Positions 17,128-26,903 are shown, numbered from the stretch's first letter. The stretch: DNA of 64,000 bases from Bacteroidales bacterium (GCA_015060905.1 SUXQ01000004.1:110066-174065); one strand, 5' to 3'. Notes: generated from the sequence alone by a model not told the origin. A program made the numbers and translations.

Positions 17128-18885
17128 CTACTTTTTAATATCGATAGCAATAGAAAGCTCATCAAGCTGAGCAGGCTCAAGCACCGAAGGAGCATCAATC
17201 ATAGTATCGCGACCCGAATTATTCTTCGGGAAAGCAATACAATCTCTGATACTGTCAAGACCGGCAAACAAGCTCACCCATCTGTCAAGACCATAAGCAA
17301 GACCACCATGAGGAGGCGCACCATACTTAAACGCATTCAGCAACCAACCAAACTGCTGCTGAGCACGTTCGGGAGTAAAGCCAAGCAGCTCGAACATCTT
17401 ATTCTGTAACGCACTATCATAAATACGGATAGAGCCACCACCAACCTCAACACCATTGATAACCATGTCATAAGCATTCGCACGCACAGCCCCCATGTCT
17501 GTGTCCAGCAAAGGAATATCCTCGGGCTTCGGCGAAGTAAAAGGATGGTGCATAGCCATGAAACGACCCTCTTCCTCGCTCCACTCGAACAGCGGAAAAT
17601 CAACCACCCATAAGCAAGCAAACTTATTCTTGTCGCGCAAGCCAAGCTGCTGTGCAACCTCAAGACGAAGCTCGCACAACTGCTTGCGAGTCTTCATTGT
17701 ATCCTCGCCACTCAATATAAGAATAAGGTCACCCGGCTCGGCGCCAAAGGCAGCCTTCATCTGCTGCAGCACCTCTTGAGAATAGAACTTATCCACGCTC
17801 GATTTTACATTACCATCAGCCTCGACACGCGCATAAACCATACCCTTTGCACCAATCTGCGGACGACGCACAAAGTCGGTAAGAGCATCCAACTGCTTAC
17901 GAGTGTAAGTAGCAGCACCCTTTGCGCAAATACCACCAACATACTCAGCTGCATCGAATACAGGGAATCCGTGACCTTTCATAATATCCATAAGCTCCAC
18001 AAACTCCATTCCGAAACGAATATCGGGTTTGTCGCTACCATAAAGTTTCATAGCATCGTGCCAAGTGATACGCTTGAAAGGCTCGTTAATCTCAACCCCG
18101 CGAATCTCCTTAAACAGATGCTTCGCCATGCCCTCGAAGATAGAAATAACATCCTCTTGCTCCACGAAACTCATCTCACAGTCAATCTGTGTAAACTCGG
18201 GCTGACGATCGGCACGCAAATCCTCGTCACGGAAACACTTTACAATCTGGAAATAGCGGTCAAAGCCCGACACCATCAGCAACTGCTTGAAAAGCTGAGG
18301 GCTCTGCGGAAGAGCATAAAACTGTCCGGGATTCATGCGCGAAGGAACAACAAAGTCACGCGCACCCTCGGGGGTGGAGCCAATGAGCATAGGAGTCTCA
18401 ACCTCTATAAAGCCACGCGCATCAAGATAGCGACGCACCTCCATAGTCATGCGGTGACGAAGTTCAAGATTCTCCCTCACGCACTCGCGGCGAAGGTCAA
18501 GATAGCGATATTTCATTCTAAGGTCATCGCCACCATCAGTATTATTCTCTATTGTGAAAGGAGGAGTCTCAGCCTCGTTCAGCACAACCATCTCCTCGAC
18601 AATAATCTCAATATCTCCGGTGGGAATATTGGCATTTTTGCTCTGACGTTCGCTCACCTTACCCGTAACGCGAACAACATACTCGCGTCCAAGTTTCGAA
18701 GCACGTTCACACAATTCGGCATTACTATCCTCGCTAAAAACAAGCTGAGTAACACCGTAACGGTCGCGCAAATCAACAAACACCATTCCACCCATCTTGC
18801 GCGCACGCTGCACCCAACCGGCAAGTGTCACCACTTTATCAACGTCGGCGATTCTCAATTCGCCACAAGTTTCTGTACGATACAT
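17128..18885 (-). CDS. aspS: Aspartyl-tRNA synthetase
   Basis: 585 aa, the normal bacterial-type length. An N-terminal OB-fold anticodon domain ([20 protein letters not shown]) is followed by the class II core: motif 1 around [17 protein letters not shown], motif 2 [18 protein letters not shown], and motif 3 [15 protein letters not shown]. The bacterial GAD insertion lies at about 290-400. It charges tRNA-Asp in the cytoplasm. It is expressed from its own promoter (18930-18960), divergent from the dipeptidyl peptidase gene, and ends at a strong terminator. Confidence 0.98.
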   Translation of the reverse strand: MYRTETCGELRIADVDKVVTLAGWVQRARKMGGMVFVDLRDRYGVTQLVFSEDSNAELCERASKLGREYVVRVTGKVSERQSKNANIPTGDIEIIVEEMVVLNEAETPPFTIENNTDGGDDLRMKYRYLDLRRECVRENLELRHRMTMEVRRYLDARGFIEVETPMLIGSTPEGARDFVVPSRMNPGQFYALPQSPQLFKQLLMVSGFDRYFQIVKCFRDEDLRADRQPEFTQIDCEMSFVEQEDVISIFEGMAKHLFKEIRGVEINEPFKRITWHDAMKLYGSDKPDIRFGMEFVELMDIMKGHGFPVFDAAEYVGGICAKGAATYTRKQLDALTDFVRRPQIGAKGMVYARVEADGNVKSSVDKFYSQEVLQQMKAAFGAEPGDLILILSGEDTMKTRKQLCELRLEVAQQLGLRDKNKFACLWVVDFPLFEWSEEEGRFMAMHHPFTSPKPEDIPLLDTDMGAVRANAYDMVINGVEVGGGSIRIYDSALQNKMFELLGFTPERAQQQFGWLLNAFKYGAPPHGGLAYGLDRWVSLFAGLDSIRDCIAFPKNNSGRDTMIDAPSVLEPAQLDELSIAIDIKK

Positions 18886-18929
18886 ATTCTTATTAAATTC
18901 TTACGTTATTTCAAAATTTATAAACTTTG

Positions 18930-18960
18930 CGAAGATAGAGAAAAAAAACGAAACTACAAA
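18930..18960 (-). promoter_or_regulatory. aspS promoter
   Basis: On the minus strand: TTTG (18957-18960), 19 bases, TATCTTCG (18930-18937). The start point is near 18923 and the leader is about 38 bases. Confidence 0.72.
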
Positions 18961-19025
18961 CTAACAAAAAAAATATAAAAGTATTAAACAGCGAACAGAA
19001 ATAAAAATTTAAACACCCCATAAAA

Positions 19026-19057
19026 TTTGGCAATCTACACACTTTACACTATCTTCG
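19026..19057 (+). promoter_or_regulatory. Promoter of the dipeptidyl peptidase IV gene
   Basis: TTTG (19026-19029), 20 bases, TATCTTCG (19050-19057). It has the same -7 variant as the divergent aspS promoter 66 bases away; the two do not overlap. Confidence 0.7.
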
Positions 19058-19109
19058 TAAATTATATATATTAATAAGGAGAAAACTTTAATAAATAAAC
19101 CAAAAAAAC

Positions 19110-21338
19110 ATGAAACTGACAAAGCTATTAATCAGCAGCCTGCTATTATGTTTCGCCCTTTCGCCCTGTTTCGCACAGAGTAACGACGTGGACGAAATTA
19201 CAGGCCGCGCAAAGAAAAAGAGAGTCCTCGGCCAGATAACGTGGCTCAAGGACGGCGAGGGCTTCAGCACCCTCGAGTGGAACAGCAAGGTAGGAGCCAA
19301 CGACGTTGTGCGCTACGAAGCAAAAGACGATGCACGCAGCATCCTCATCCCCGCCGAAAAGTTCATAGACAAAGCCACAGGCAAGCCCATCGGCGTAAGC
19401 TCGTTCCAATGGTCCGATGACAACAGCAAAATTCTCATTTTCAACAACACCAAGCGCGTGTGGCGTTACAACACACGCGGCGACTATTGGGTACTCGACC
19501 TTGTAAACGGCAACCTGCGTCAGATAGGAAAAGACAAGCCCGAGTCGAGCCTGATGTTTGCAAAATTCTCACCCGACGGCAAGAAAGTAGCCTACGTATC
19601 ATGCAACAATATCTACGTCGAGGACGTTGCAACCGGCGCAACCACAGCACTCACCACCGACGGCTGCGACCACATAGTAAACGGAACATTCGACTGGGTG
19701 TACGAAGAGGAATTCTACTGCCGCGACGGCTTCCGCTGGAGCCCCGACAGCAAATTCATCGCCTATTGGCAATCCGACACCAAAGGCACCGGCACATTCT
19801 ATATGATAAACAACACAGACTCCATCTACTCCAAGCCCATCCCCATTCCCTATCCCAAGGCAGGAACAACAAACTCGGCAGTAAAAGTAGGTTACGTCCC
19901 CGCCGATGGTGGCGCAACAGAGTGGATACCCATCCCCGGTGACCCCCGCAACAACTACCTGCCCCGCATGGAATTTATCCCCGGTACCAACAAACTGTTT
20001 ATCCAGCAGCTCAACCGTCCGCAGAACACCAACAAAGTGTGGATAGCCGACATTAACACAAGCAAGCTCGAGAACATTTTCGAGGACAAAGACTCAGCGT
20101 GGCTCAACACCAACGACAACATCCAGTGGTCCAAGAACAACGAATACTTCACATGGGAAAGTGACCGCAGCGGCTGGCGTCAGCTCTACTTTGTACGCGC
20201 CGACGGCAAAGAGATAAAACCCATCACCAACGGAGAATTCGACATTGTACGTCAGGTGGGAATAGACAAACAAAAAGGCTACGTCTACTACATCACCACC
20301 ATGACCAACTACACACAACGCTACCTCTACCGCTCGAAGCTCAACGGCAAAGGCAAGCCCGAACTTATGAGCCCCGTAGACCAGCAAGGACAACACAGCT
20401 ACAATATGTCCCCCACCGGTAAATGGGCGATACACACCTTCGGAAGCTCAACAACAGCCCCCATTGTCACAATGGAAAAATTCCCCGAGGCAAAAGCTGT
20501 TCGCGTCATTCAGGACAACGCCGAAGCACAGGAACGCTTCAACAAGATGAACCTCACACCCAAAGAATTCATCAAGCTCGACCTCGGCTACATTACCCTC
20601 GACGCATATATGATTAAACCCAAAGACTTCGACCCCAATAAAAAATACCCCGTCATTATCGACGTATACGGCGAGCCCGCAGGCTCCACCGTGCAAGATA
20701 ATTGGACGGGCGGCGACATTGGCACCCACCGTCAGGCCGACAAAGGCTACATAATGGTAAGCATCGAAAATCGCGGAGCCAACGTACCCCGAGGCCGCGA
20801 GTGGCGCAAGTGCATCTATAAACAGATAGGCATCCACGCCTCGGCCGACCAAGCAGCAGGCATCAAAAAAATGGGCGAAATGTTCCCCTTCATAGACATG
20901 AGCCGCATAGGCATCACAGGCTGGAGCGGCGGAGGCTCAACAACCCTCCAATGTATGTTCCGCTACCCCGAACTCTTCAAGACCGGCATTGCCATAGCCT
21001 TCATTTCTCACCAAAAGCTTTATGACACAGTCTATCAGGAGCGTTACATGAACACCCCTCAGAACAACCCCGAAGGCTACGAAGAGACAGCCCCGGTTAA
21101 ATACGCCAAGAACCTCAAAGGTAATCTACTGCTCATTCATGGCACAGGCGACGACAATGTACACTACCAGAATCTCGAACTTCTTGTAGATGAACTTGTG
21201 AAACACAAAAAGATGTTCCACATGATGGCCTACCCCATGCGCTCGCACGGCATCTACGAACGCGAAGGAACATCGGCTCACCTGCAAATGCTCCGCGAAA
21301 AATATTGGGAGGATTACCTACCCGCCGGTGGCAGATAA
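19110..21338 (+). CDS. Dipeptidyl peptidase IV (S9B serine peptidase)
   Basis: 742 aa with a signal peptide (MKLTKLLISSLLLCF...CFAQ). The N-terminal beta-propeller contains the substrate-clamping DWVYEEEF motif, whose glutamates hold the free N-terminus in this family. The C-terminal alpha/beta hydrolase has GWSGGGS (nucleophile Ser606), HGTGDDNVH (Asp681) and RSHGIYE (His713). The residue after Ser is Gly rather than the Tyr of the classic GWSYGG. It removes X-Pro dipeptides in the periplasm or at the cell surface and serves amino-acid uptake in this asaccharolytic-capable group. It stands alone with its own promoter. Confidence 0.95.
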   Translation: MKLTKLLISSLLLCFALSPCFAQSNDVDEITGRAKKKRVLGQITWLKDGEGFSTLEWNSKVGANDVVRYEAKDDARSILIPAEKFIDKATGKPIGVSSFQWSDDNSKILIFNNTKRVWRYNTRGDYWVLDLVNGNLRQIGKDKPESSLMFAKFSPDGKKVAYVSCNNIYVEDVATGATTALTTDGCDHIVNGTFDWVYEEEFYCRDGFRWSPDSKFIAYWQSDTKGTGTFYMINNTDSIYSKPIPIPYPKAGTTNSAVKVGYVPADGGATEWIPIPGDPRNNYLPRMEFIPGTNKLFIQQLNRPQNTNKVWIADINTSKLENIFEDKDSAWLNTNDNIQWSKNNEYFTWESDRSGWRQLYFVRADGKEIKPITNGEFDIVRQVGIDKQKGYVYYITTMTNYTQRYLYRSKLNGKGKPELMSPVDQQGQHSYNMSPTGKWAIHTFGSSTTAPIVTMEKFPEAKAVRVIQDNAEAQERFNKMNLTPKEFIKLDLGYITLDAYMIKPKDFDPNKKYPVIIDVYGEPAGSTVQDNWTGGDIGTHRQADKGYIMVSIENRGANVPRGREWRKCIYKQIGIHASADQAAGIKKMGEMFPFIDMSRIGITGWSGGGSTTLQCMFRYPELFKTGIAIAFISHQKLYDTVYQERYMNTPQNNPEGYEETAPVKYAKNLKGNLLLIHGTGDDNVHYQNLELLVDELVKHKKMFHMMAYPMRSHGIYEREGTSAHLQMLREKYWEDYLPAGGR

Positions 21339-21350
21339 ATCCTTTTATTC

Positions 21351-21398
21351 ATTATAGCAACGAGGACTTTCCATGCGGAAAGTCCTCGTTGCTATAAT
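21351..21398. terminator. Perfect 22-bp inverted repeat between convergent genes
   Basis: Arms 21351-21372 and 21377-21398 are perfectly complementary around the loop ATGC. It lies 12 bases after the peptidase stop. No T run follows on either strand, so it is not a textbook intrinsic terminator, though its position suggests 3'-end formation. Confidence 0.6.
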
Positions 21399-21417
21399 AT
21401 GTTTAAGTATGTTCATA

Positions 21418-21454
21418 ATAAATTTGGGAAGCAAAAATTGCTCCCCAAATTTAT
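21418..21454 (-). terminator. Terminator-like hairpin after the M18 peptidase
   Basis: Arms 21418-21432 and 21440-21454 pair over 15 bases; the single mismatch on the plus strand becomes a G-U pair on the minus-strand RNA, pointing to the M18 operon as its owner. It touches the stop codon. Confidence 0.6.
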
Positions 21455-22731
21455 TAAACATTGTAAAACTCAGTAAAAGCCTTAATCGTATACTCCGTAT
21501 CGACAAGAGCCGAAGTTTCCCGTATCGAGTGCATACCCCACATAGGATTACCCATATCCACTCCACGCATGGGAAGCTGCGTGGTAAGAGTATTTCCAAG
21601 AGTACCACCACCCGCAATATCCGAACGATTCACAAAATATTGGAACGGAACACCAGCCTTACGACACACCTCGGCAAAGACAGCCGCCGACTCAGCATCG
21701 GTAACATATTTTTGGTTAGCATTGAACTTAATAACAGGTCCGCCACCCATCACCGGATGGTTGGTCGGGTCGTGCTTGTCAGCATAGTTAGGATGCAGCG
21801 CATGAGCCATGTCCGCAGACACCATAAATGAATTTTCCACAGCACCGTACAAATCCCCGGGCTTTCCGCCTCTGTTAAGAATGATGCTGTCGAGCAGATT
21901 GCGCAATACAGGCGACGCCGAGCCTTGCTTAGTGACGTTTCCCGTCTCCTCATTGTCGAAGAGTGCAAGCACCTGAGTCATCGACGAGGGCTTGCTGTTA
22001 ATCATCGCCTGAAGTCCGGCAAAAGACATAAGAAGATCATCCTGACGACCGCACGACACAAATTCATTGTTCATTCCGCAGAGACACGCGGGCGTTGCAT
22101 CGTACAACGAAACATCAAAGTCGAGAATATCCTTAACATCCACGTTCAGCTCCTCGGCGATAATCTTCACAAGCAGATTCTCTTTCTCAAAATGTCCGTT
22201 GATGAATCCAAGCACAGGCATCATGTCACGCTGGCGATTGATGGGGTTACCATCATTAACCTCGCGGTTGAAGTGAATAGCAAGATGCGGAATAAGCAAC
22301 AAAGGACGCTTCACATGCAGCAAGCGAATTTCGGGGCGCAAGGGCGACTTTCCACGCAGAATCACACGTCCGGCAATCGACAAGGGACGGTCGAACCAAG
22401 TGTAAAGAATCGGGCCGCCATAAACTTCGGTGTTCAGACGCACCATTCCCCCCTCGGAGTACATTTCGGGTGCAGGCTTTATGCGGAATCCGGGCGAGTC
22501 AGTATGTGCGCAGATAAGTTTAAAACCCTCAGCCACGCTGCCTGTCCCCACGCGGAAAGCAAAAAGTGCAGAATTGTTTTTTGTAATATAATATCCACTA
22601 CCCGCCTCCAGCGTGGGCATATTGCCAAGCTCAATCTTTTTAAAGCCGTTGGCGGTAAGCAGTTTCTCGGCATAATCTATCGCCAGAAAATTGACAGGAG
22701 AACTGTCAAGCATTTTCAATAAATCGTTCAT
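21454..22731 (-). CDS. M18 family aminopeptidase
   Basis: A 425-aa cytoplasmic zinc aminopeptidase of the aspartyl aminopeptidase family. Metal and catalytic motifs are ICAHTDSPGFRIKP (His76, Asp78), LFDNEETGNVT and, near the end, GTLGNTLTTQLPMRGVDMG. The conserved substrate-loop segment is SCGRQDDLLMSF. It probably trims acidic or neutral residues from peptides as part of peptide turnover. It is the last gene of the kinase-RapZ / nucleotidyltransferase operon, 7 bases after its neighbour, which raises the question of whether it acts on wall-derived peptides. Confidence 0.94.
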   Translation of the reverse strand: MNDLLKMLDSSPVNFLAIDYAEKLLTANGFKKIELGNMPTLEAGSGYYITKNNSALFAFRVGTGSVAEGFKLICAHTDSPGFRIKPAPEMYSEGGMVRLNTEVYGGPILYTWFDRPLSIAGRVILRGKSPLRPEIRLLHVKRPLLLIPHLAIHFNREVNDGNPINRQRDMMPVLGFINGHFEKENLLVKIIAEELNVDVKDILDFDVSLYDATPACLCGMNNEFVSCGRQDDLLMSFAGLQAMINSKPSSMTQVLALFDNEETGNVTKQGSASPVLRNLLDSIILNRGGKPGDLYGAVENSFMVSADMAHALHPNYADKHDPTNHPVMGGGPVIKFNANQKYVTDAESAAVFAEVCRKAGVPFQYFVNRSDIAGGGTLGNTLTTQLPMRGVDMGNPMWGMHSIRETSALVDTEYTIKAFTEFYNV

Positions 22732-22738
22732 AGTATCC

Positions 22739-23479
22739 TTATTTAAAGTTTATATATTTCAAAATATCAGCCGCACGCTCAAGAGCCTCGGGAGTACCTG
22801 CGTCCACCCATCTGCAAGCATCGGGGAACAGCGTAGCCTTAATATTCATTCGAGCGGCATTTTCAAGGTAAAAAGGAATAAGCGGAAAAGCCCCCTCAAC
22901 CTCTTTCATTTTGCGTGCCATTGCACTGTTTATTACGTGAATGCCCGAAAAAGCATACGCCGCCATTTTCTCGGGAGAAAAATCGGCAAAAGGCGACTTT
23001 TTCTCGCCACTCTTCAGGTTCATCCACCCTGTAAGGCTCATATTATCATCAAAATATAGCATGCGCGAAGAACTTCTTTTCTGCACTAATAGCAACGTGT
23101 CGCATCCCTCGGCAAGGGAATAAATTTCGCCTAAATTAACGTCGCTTATAACATCCACATTATGCACAAGTACAGGCTTTTCATTGTCGAAAAACCTAAG
23201 CGCACGCGCAATTCCTCCGCCTGTGTCGAGCAACAAGTCACGCTCGTCCGAAACATCAATTTTTATCCCGAACGAGTCGTTGCGCTTCAGGAATTCTATA
23301 ATCTGTTCGCCCATATAGTGCACGTTTACAACAATATGCGTAAAGCCCGCACTTTTCATCTTGCATATAAGATGCTGCAACATCGATGCTCCGGCAACCT
23401 CTACAAGAGCCTTCGGGCGGTCGTCGGTAAGCGGTCGCAAGCGCGTACCCAATCCTGCTGCAAGAATTATAGCATTCAT
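22739..23479 (-). CDS. MurU-like sugar-1-phosphate nucleotidyltransferase
   Basis: A 246-aa protein with the classic start MNAIILAAGLGTRLRPLTDD and PKALVEVAG, then VHNVDVISD as the metal-binding Asp site and a C-terminal WVDAGTPEALERA. The short form without a left-handed beta-helix matches MurU (N-acetylmuramate 1-phosphate uridylyltransferase) and short mannose-1-phosphate guanylyltransferases. Because the gene directly upstream is an AmgK-type sugar kinase, recycling of MurNAc to UDP-MurNAc is the best guess. Gaps of 7 bases on each side show a single operon. Confidence 0.85.
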   Translation of the reverse strand: MNAIILAAGLGTRLRPLTDDRPKALVEVAGASMLQHLICKMKSAGFTHIVVNVHYMGEQIIEFLKRNDSFGIKIDVSDERDLLLDTGGGIARALRFFDNEKPVLVHNVDVISDVNLGEIYSLAEGCDTLLLVQKRSSSRMLYFDDNMSLTGWMNLKSGEKKSPFADFSPEKMAAYAFSGIHVINSAMARKMKEVEGAFPLIPFYLENAARMNIKATLFPDACRWVDAGTPEALERAADILKYINFK

Positions 23480-23486
23480 TCTTTAA

Positions 23487-24920
23487 TTACTCTTTTTTTG
23501 AAGGAATCACATACTTTTTATTCTGCATCACATGATTAACAACAACCTTTACGCCGAATTTCTCGGCAATATGTTGCGCAGTATGCTCGGCACTATACAC
23601 CGAACGATGTTGGCCGCCCGTACAGCCGAAACAAATTTGTATATGCTTGAATCCACGCTGCTTGTAATTATCCACCATCATGTCCACGAGGGAATAAACA
23701 TTGTCGAGGAACGCTGCAATCTCACTCTTTTCCTCGAGGAAACGTATTACAGGCTCGTCGTAACCGCAAAGTTTTTTATAAGGCTCGTAACGTCCGGGAT
23801 TGTGAATGGCGCGACAGTCAAACACAAAGCCACCGCCGTTGCCCGAATAATCATCGGGAATTCCGCGTCTGTACGAAAAACTCATCACATCCACCGTAAG
23901 TTCATCATCATCCTGCTTCTGCAACAGAGGCAGCTTCGCTGTTTCGCACAAAAGTCCCTGAAGAACAGGAAACTCCTTCTTAACTTCGTCCAGCAGTACA
24001 GTCAGTTGCTGCAACGCAGCAGGGATACTCTCCACAAAAGCCTTTTTACGCTCGAGCAGCCCTCTGAATCCATAAGCCCCAAGATTCTGCAACAGACGGA
24101 AGATGCGGAAGTACAAAAGATTACGCATAAACTCCTCTTTGTCCACAGTGCGGTAACGTTTGAGCGATTCAATGTACGCATCAATCATTTTGTCCACAAC
24201 CTCGGGAGTATATTTTGCACGCGCCTGTCCCACGAACGACGCAACATCATAGTAAATAGGGCCGCGTCTGCCACCCTGAAAATCAATAAAATAGGGCTTA
24301 TCATTGTGCCACATTACGTTGCGCGACTGAAAATCGCGGAACATAAAAGTATTTTCATCGTCCTTTAATAGAGCATTTGCAAGGCGTTCAAATTCATCCT
24401 CAAGGGGCTTTTCGTTAAACTCAACGCCCACAGCCTTCACGAAACAATATTTAAAATAGTTAAGGTCCCAAAATATAGAACGCCTGTCAAAAGCAGGCAC
24501 CGGGTAACAGATGGAAAAATCAAAATCCTCAGCACCAAGATACTGAATATCAGGCAGCAGAGCCATCACCTTGCAAAGGTCGTCACACTGCTCGTCAGTA
24601 AAAGTGCCACTCTCTCGCGCCGGCTTCAGTCGCTCGTACAAGTTCGTGTCGCCTAGATCATTCTGAATGTAACAAAGTCCGTCGGGCGAAATTGCCATCA
24701 CCACCGGAACGTCCACTCCCCTGACAGCCAACTGCGCCGAGAGAGCAAAAAATGCACGATTCTCCTCGACAGATGTTCCCACAGTACCAATGAGCGAAAC
24801 GTCACCCGCCCTCATGCGGTAGTAACATCTGTTCGAGCCGTCACCCGTAAGTTTCACCACCTCTTCGGGTGCGAGCGACGTTGCATCGTAGAATAATTTT
24901 TTGAGAGTATTTATCATCAC
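23487..24920 (-). CDS. AmgK-type sugar kinase fused to a RapZ C-terminal domain
   Basis: 477 aa. The N-terminal part (about 1-330) is an aminoglycoside-phosphotransferase-like kinase as in AmgK: DGSNRCYYRM as the glycine-rich loop, FRDFQSRN with catalytic Asp196, and FIDFQGGRRGP with metal-binding Asp213. Residues about 342-466 match the C-terminal domain of RapZ: DVMSFSYRRGIP, FVFDCRAIHNPGR and FGCTGGQHRSVY. In E. coli this domain binds RNA and senses glucosamine-6-phosphate. The P-loop ATPase half of RapZ is missing and replaced by the kinase. The start could be Met1 or Met2. It heads the operon with the MurU-like gene. Confidence 0.9.
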   Translation of the reverse strand: MMINTLKKLFYDATSLAPEEVVKLTGDGSNRCYYRMRAGDVSLIGTVGTSVEENRAFFALSAQLAVRGVDVPVVMAISPDGLCYIQNDLGDTNLYERLKPARESGTFTDEQCDDLCKVMALLPDIQYLGAEDFDFSICYPVPAFDRRSIFWDLNYFKYCFVKAVGVEFNEKPLEDEFERLANALLKDDENTFMFRDFQSRNVMWHNDKPYFIDFQGGRRGPIYYDVASFVGQARAKYTPEVVDKMIDAYIESLKRYRTVDKEEFMRNLLYFRIFRLLQNLGAYGFRGLLERKKAFVESIPAALQQLTVLLDEVKKEFPVLQGLLCETAKLPLLQKQDDDELTVDVMSFSYRRGIPDDYSGNGGGFVFDCRAIHNPGRYEPYKKLCGYDEPVIRFLEEKSEIAAFLDNVYSLVDMMVDNYKQRGFKHIQICFGCTGGQHRSVYSAEHTAQHIAEKFGVKVVVNHVMQNKKYVIPSKKE

Positions 24921-24947
24921 AATCTTCTTTCTCGTATGTTCGATATG

Positions 24948-24955
24948 CGAAGATA
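24948..24955 (-). promoter_or_regulatory. -7 box of the kinase-RapZ operon
   Basis: The minus strand reads TATCTTCG, identical to the -7 box of aspS. No TTTG lies 19-20 bases upstream; that position falls within the hairpin at 24961-24993. Confidence 0.45.
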
Positions 24956-24960
24956 ATGAA

Positions 24961-24993
24961 AATTATTCTTTTCGTGTCACCTTAAGAATAATT
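24961..24993 (-). terminator. Hairpin after yigZ, overlapping the next promoter
   Basis: Arms 24961-24970 and 24984-24993 (AATTATTCTT and its complement) form a perfect 10-bp stem with a 13-base loop. On the minus strand it is followed by TTTTC, a weak U run. It may terminate the serC-serA-DUF1015-yigZ message. Confidence 0.5.
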
Positions 24994-25014
24994 TTAAAGA
25001 ATTAATTTCTTATG

Positions 25015-25638
25015 TTACTCTTCATCCACTATTTGCAGGTCGTTACGGCTGTCGATGACCAGCTTTTCGTATCGTTCGCGCAGACGGGGCATGCGCGAGA
25101 GGCGTATGGAGAGCCTCACTATACATTCGTTGTCGAATATCTGCTCCACGATGCGGGGGTTCTCCTCTTTGACGATGCGCAGCACGTCGTTGAGCAGGGG
25201 GTATGAGAATTTCAATAGAATTTCGTCGTTGATGGTCTTTTCTATATGCTCGGTAGCATCAAGGGCTTCAGCTGCTGCTGCCTTGTACGCAACTATAAGG
25301 CCGCTTGTACCCAATTTTATGCCACCAAAATAGCGCACCACAATTACAAGCACGTTTGTAAGTTCGCGGCTGTCAATTTGCCCCAGAATGGGCTTTCCGG
25401 CTGTGCCCGAAGGCTCGCCATTGTCGTTGGCGCGAAAAAGTTCGCGTCGCTCGCCCAGACGATAGGCGTAGCAGACGTGTCGCGCGTCGTAATATTTTTT
25501 CTGATAGGCCTCGACCTCTCGTTTAACATCATCGAGGGTTTGCACAGGAATGGCAAAAGCGAGGAATTTACTCCTTTTTTCGGAGTAAATTCCCTCGCCT
25601 GCCACGTCTATTGTCTTATAAATATCCTCTTCCAACAT
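25015..25638 (-). CDS. yigZ: YigZ/IMPACT family protein (UPF0029)
   Basis: 207 aa. The N-terminal UPF0029 domain shows EKRSKFLAFAIPV, DARHVCYAYRLG, DNGEPSGTAGKPILG and VVRYFGGIKLGTSGL, the family's hallmark. A C-terminal ferredoxin-like domain (DUF1949-type, about 140-200) follows. Eukaryotic IMPACT relatives act in translation control; the bacterial role is not settled. It is the last gene of the serC operon, 17 bases after the DUF1015 gene. Confidence 0.94.
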   Translation of the reverse strand: MLEEDIYKTIDVAGEGIYSEKRSKFLAFAIPVQTLDDVKREVEAYQKKYYDARHVCYAYRLGERRELFRANDNGEPSGTAGKPILGQIDSRELTNVLVIVVRYFGGIKLGTSGLIVAYKAAAAEALDATEHIEKTINDEILLKFSYPLLNDVLRIVKEENPRIVEQIFDNECIVRLSIRLSRMPRLRERYEKLVIDSRNDLQIVDEE

Positions 25639-25655
25639 TAGTGTCGGATATATTT

Positions 25656-26903
25656 TTATGAAAGTTCGTGAATCACAAGTCCCGAGCGTAATTTAGGCTC
25701 GAACCATGTGGTTTTTGGGGGCATTATGTTGCCCGAGTCGGCAATGTCCATCAACTGTTTCATTGACACAGGATAGAGGGCAAGAGCCATCTTCATTTCT
25801 CCGCTGTCCACGCGACGTTTAAGCTCGCCGAGGCCACGGATGCCGCCTACAAAATCTACGCGTTTATCCGAACGCAAGTCCTTGATTCCCAAAATCTCGT
25901 CGAGGATGAGGTTGGACGAAATTGTTACGTCGAGCACGCCTATGGGGTCATTGTCGTCGTATGTACCCTCTTTTGCAGTCAGTGCATACCACTGTCCGTC
26001 AAGATACATTGAAAATTCGTGCAAGCATGCGGGCTTGTAAATATCTGCGCCTTTAAGGGTAACGTCGAAATTCTTCGATACTGCTGCAAGAAATTCCTCT
26101 GCCGAGAGTCCGTTGAGGTCTTTTACCACGCGGTTGTAGTCGATGATTGTAAGTTCGCTTTCGGGGAAGCACACTGCCATAAAGTAGTTGTACTCCTCGT
26201 CGCCACGGTGGTTGGGATTCTGCTCGGCTTTCTCTTTACCTACGAGTGCTGCCGCTGCCGAACGGTGGTGACCATCGGCAATGTAAAGTGCGGGCATCTT
26301 TGCAAATTCTGCTGTTACTACTGCAATATCCTCGTCGTTGTCAATTACCCAGAATTGGTGGCCAAAACCGTCCAATGCTGCCACGAACGAATATTCAGGC
26401 TCGCCGGCAATGTATTTTGCTATCAGTGCCTTAAGAGTATCATTGTCGGGGTAAGCGAGGAACACAGGCTCGATGTTTGCGTTGTTCACGCGAACATGTT
26501 TCATGCGGTCCTCCTCTTTGTCGCGACGTGTAAGCTCGTGCTTTTTAATGGTGCCGTCCATATAGTCATTAACGTATGTGCAGACTACAAGGCCATACTG
26601 CGTCTTTCCGTTCATCGTCTGAGCGTATATATAATACTGCTCTTTTGCATCCTGAACGAGCCAGCCGTTGTTTTTGAACTTTGCAAAATTCTCGGCAGCC
26701 TTTGCGTAAACCTCGGGCGCATGCTCGTCGGTGCCTGCAGGAAAGTCAATTTCGGGACGGATAATGTGGTACAATGATTTTTCATTGTCGCCGGCCTCGG
26801 CGCGAGCCTCGTCAGAATTGAGTACGTCATAAGGACGGCTCTGAATCTCCTCGACAATGGCTTTTGGAGGTCTTATTCCTTTAAAAGGTTTTATTATTGC
26901 CAT
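25656..26903 (-). CDS. DUF1015 family protein
   Basis: A 415-aa protein of the DUF1015 family: IKPFKGIRPP at the N-terminus, SRPYDVLNSDEAR, then ADGHHRSAAA and the YNYFMAVCF region, and GGIRGLGELKRRVDSGEM near the end. No function is established to my knowledge. It lies between serA (18 bases) and yigZ (17 bases) in one operon. The constant pairing of this family with serA/serC in Bacteroidales suggests a link to serine metabolism, by inference only. Confidence 0.92.
   Translation of the reverse strand: MAIIKPFKGIRPPKAIVEEIQSRPYDVLNSDEARAEAGDNEKSLYHIIRPEIDFPAGTDEHAPEVYAKAAENFAKFKNNGWLVQDAKEQYYIYAQTMNGKTQYGLVVCTYVNDYMDGTIKKHELTRRDKEEDRMKHVRVNNANIEPVFLAYPDNDTLKALIAKYIAGEPEYSFVAALDGFGHQFWVIDNDEDIAVVTAEFAKMPALYIADGHHRSAAAALVGKEKAEQNPNHRGDEEYNYFMAVCFPESELTIIDYNRVVKDLNGLSAEEFLAAVSKNFDVTLKGADIYKPACLHEFSMYLDGQWYALTAKEGTYDDNDPIGVLDVTISSNLILDEILGIKDLRSDKRVDFVGGIRGLGELKRRVDSGEMKMALALYPVSMKQLMDIADSGNIMPPKTTWFEPKLRSGLVIHELS

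Noticed and set aside
17776..18978. 400-codon open frame antisense to aspS
   Set aside because: It is the shadow of a well-supported aspS gene; composition is unlike a protein and no domain is seen.
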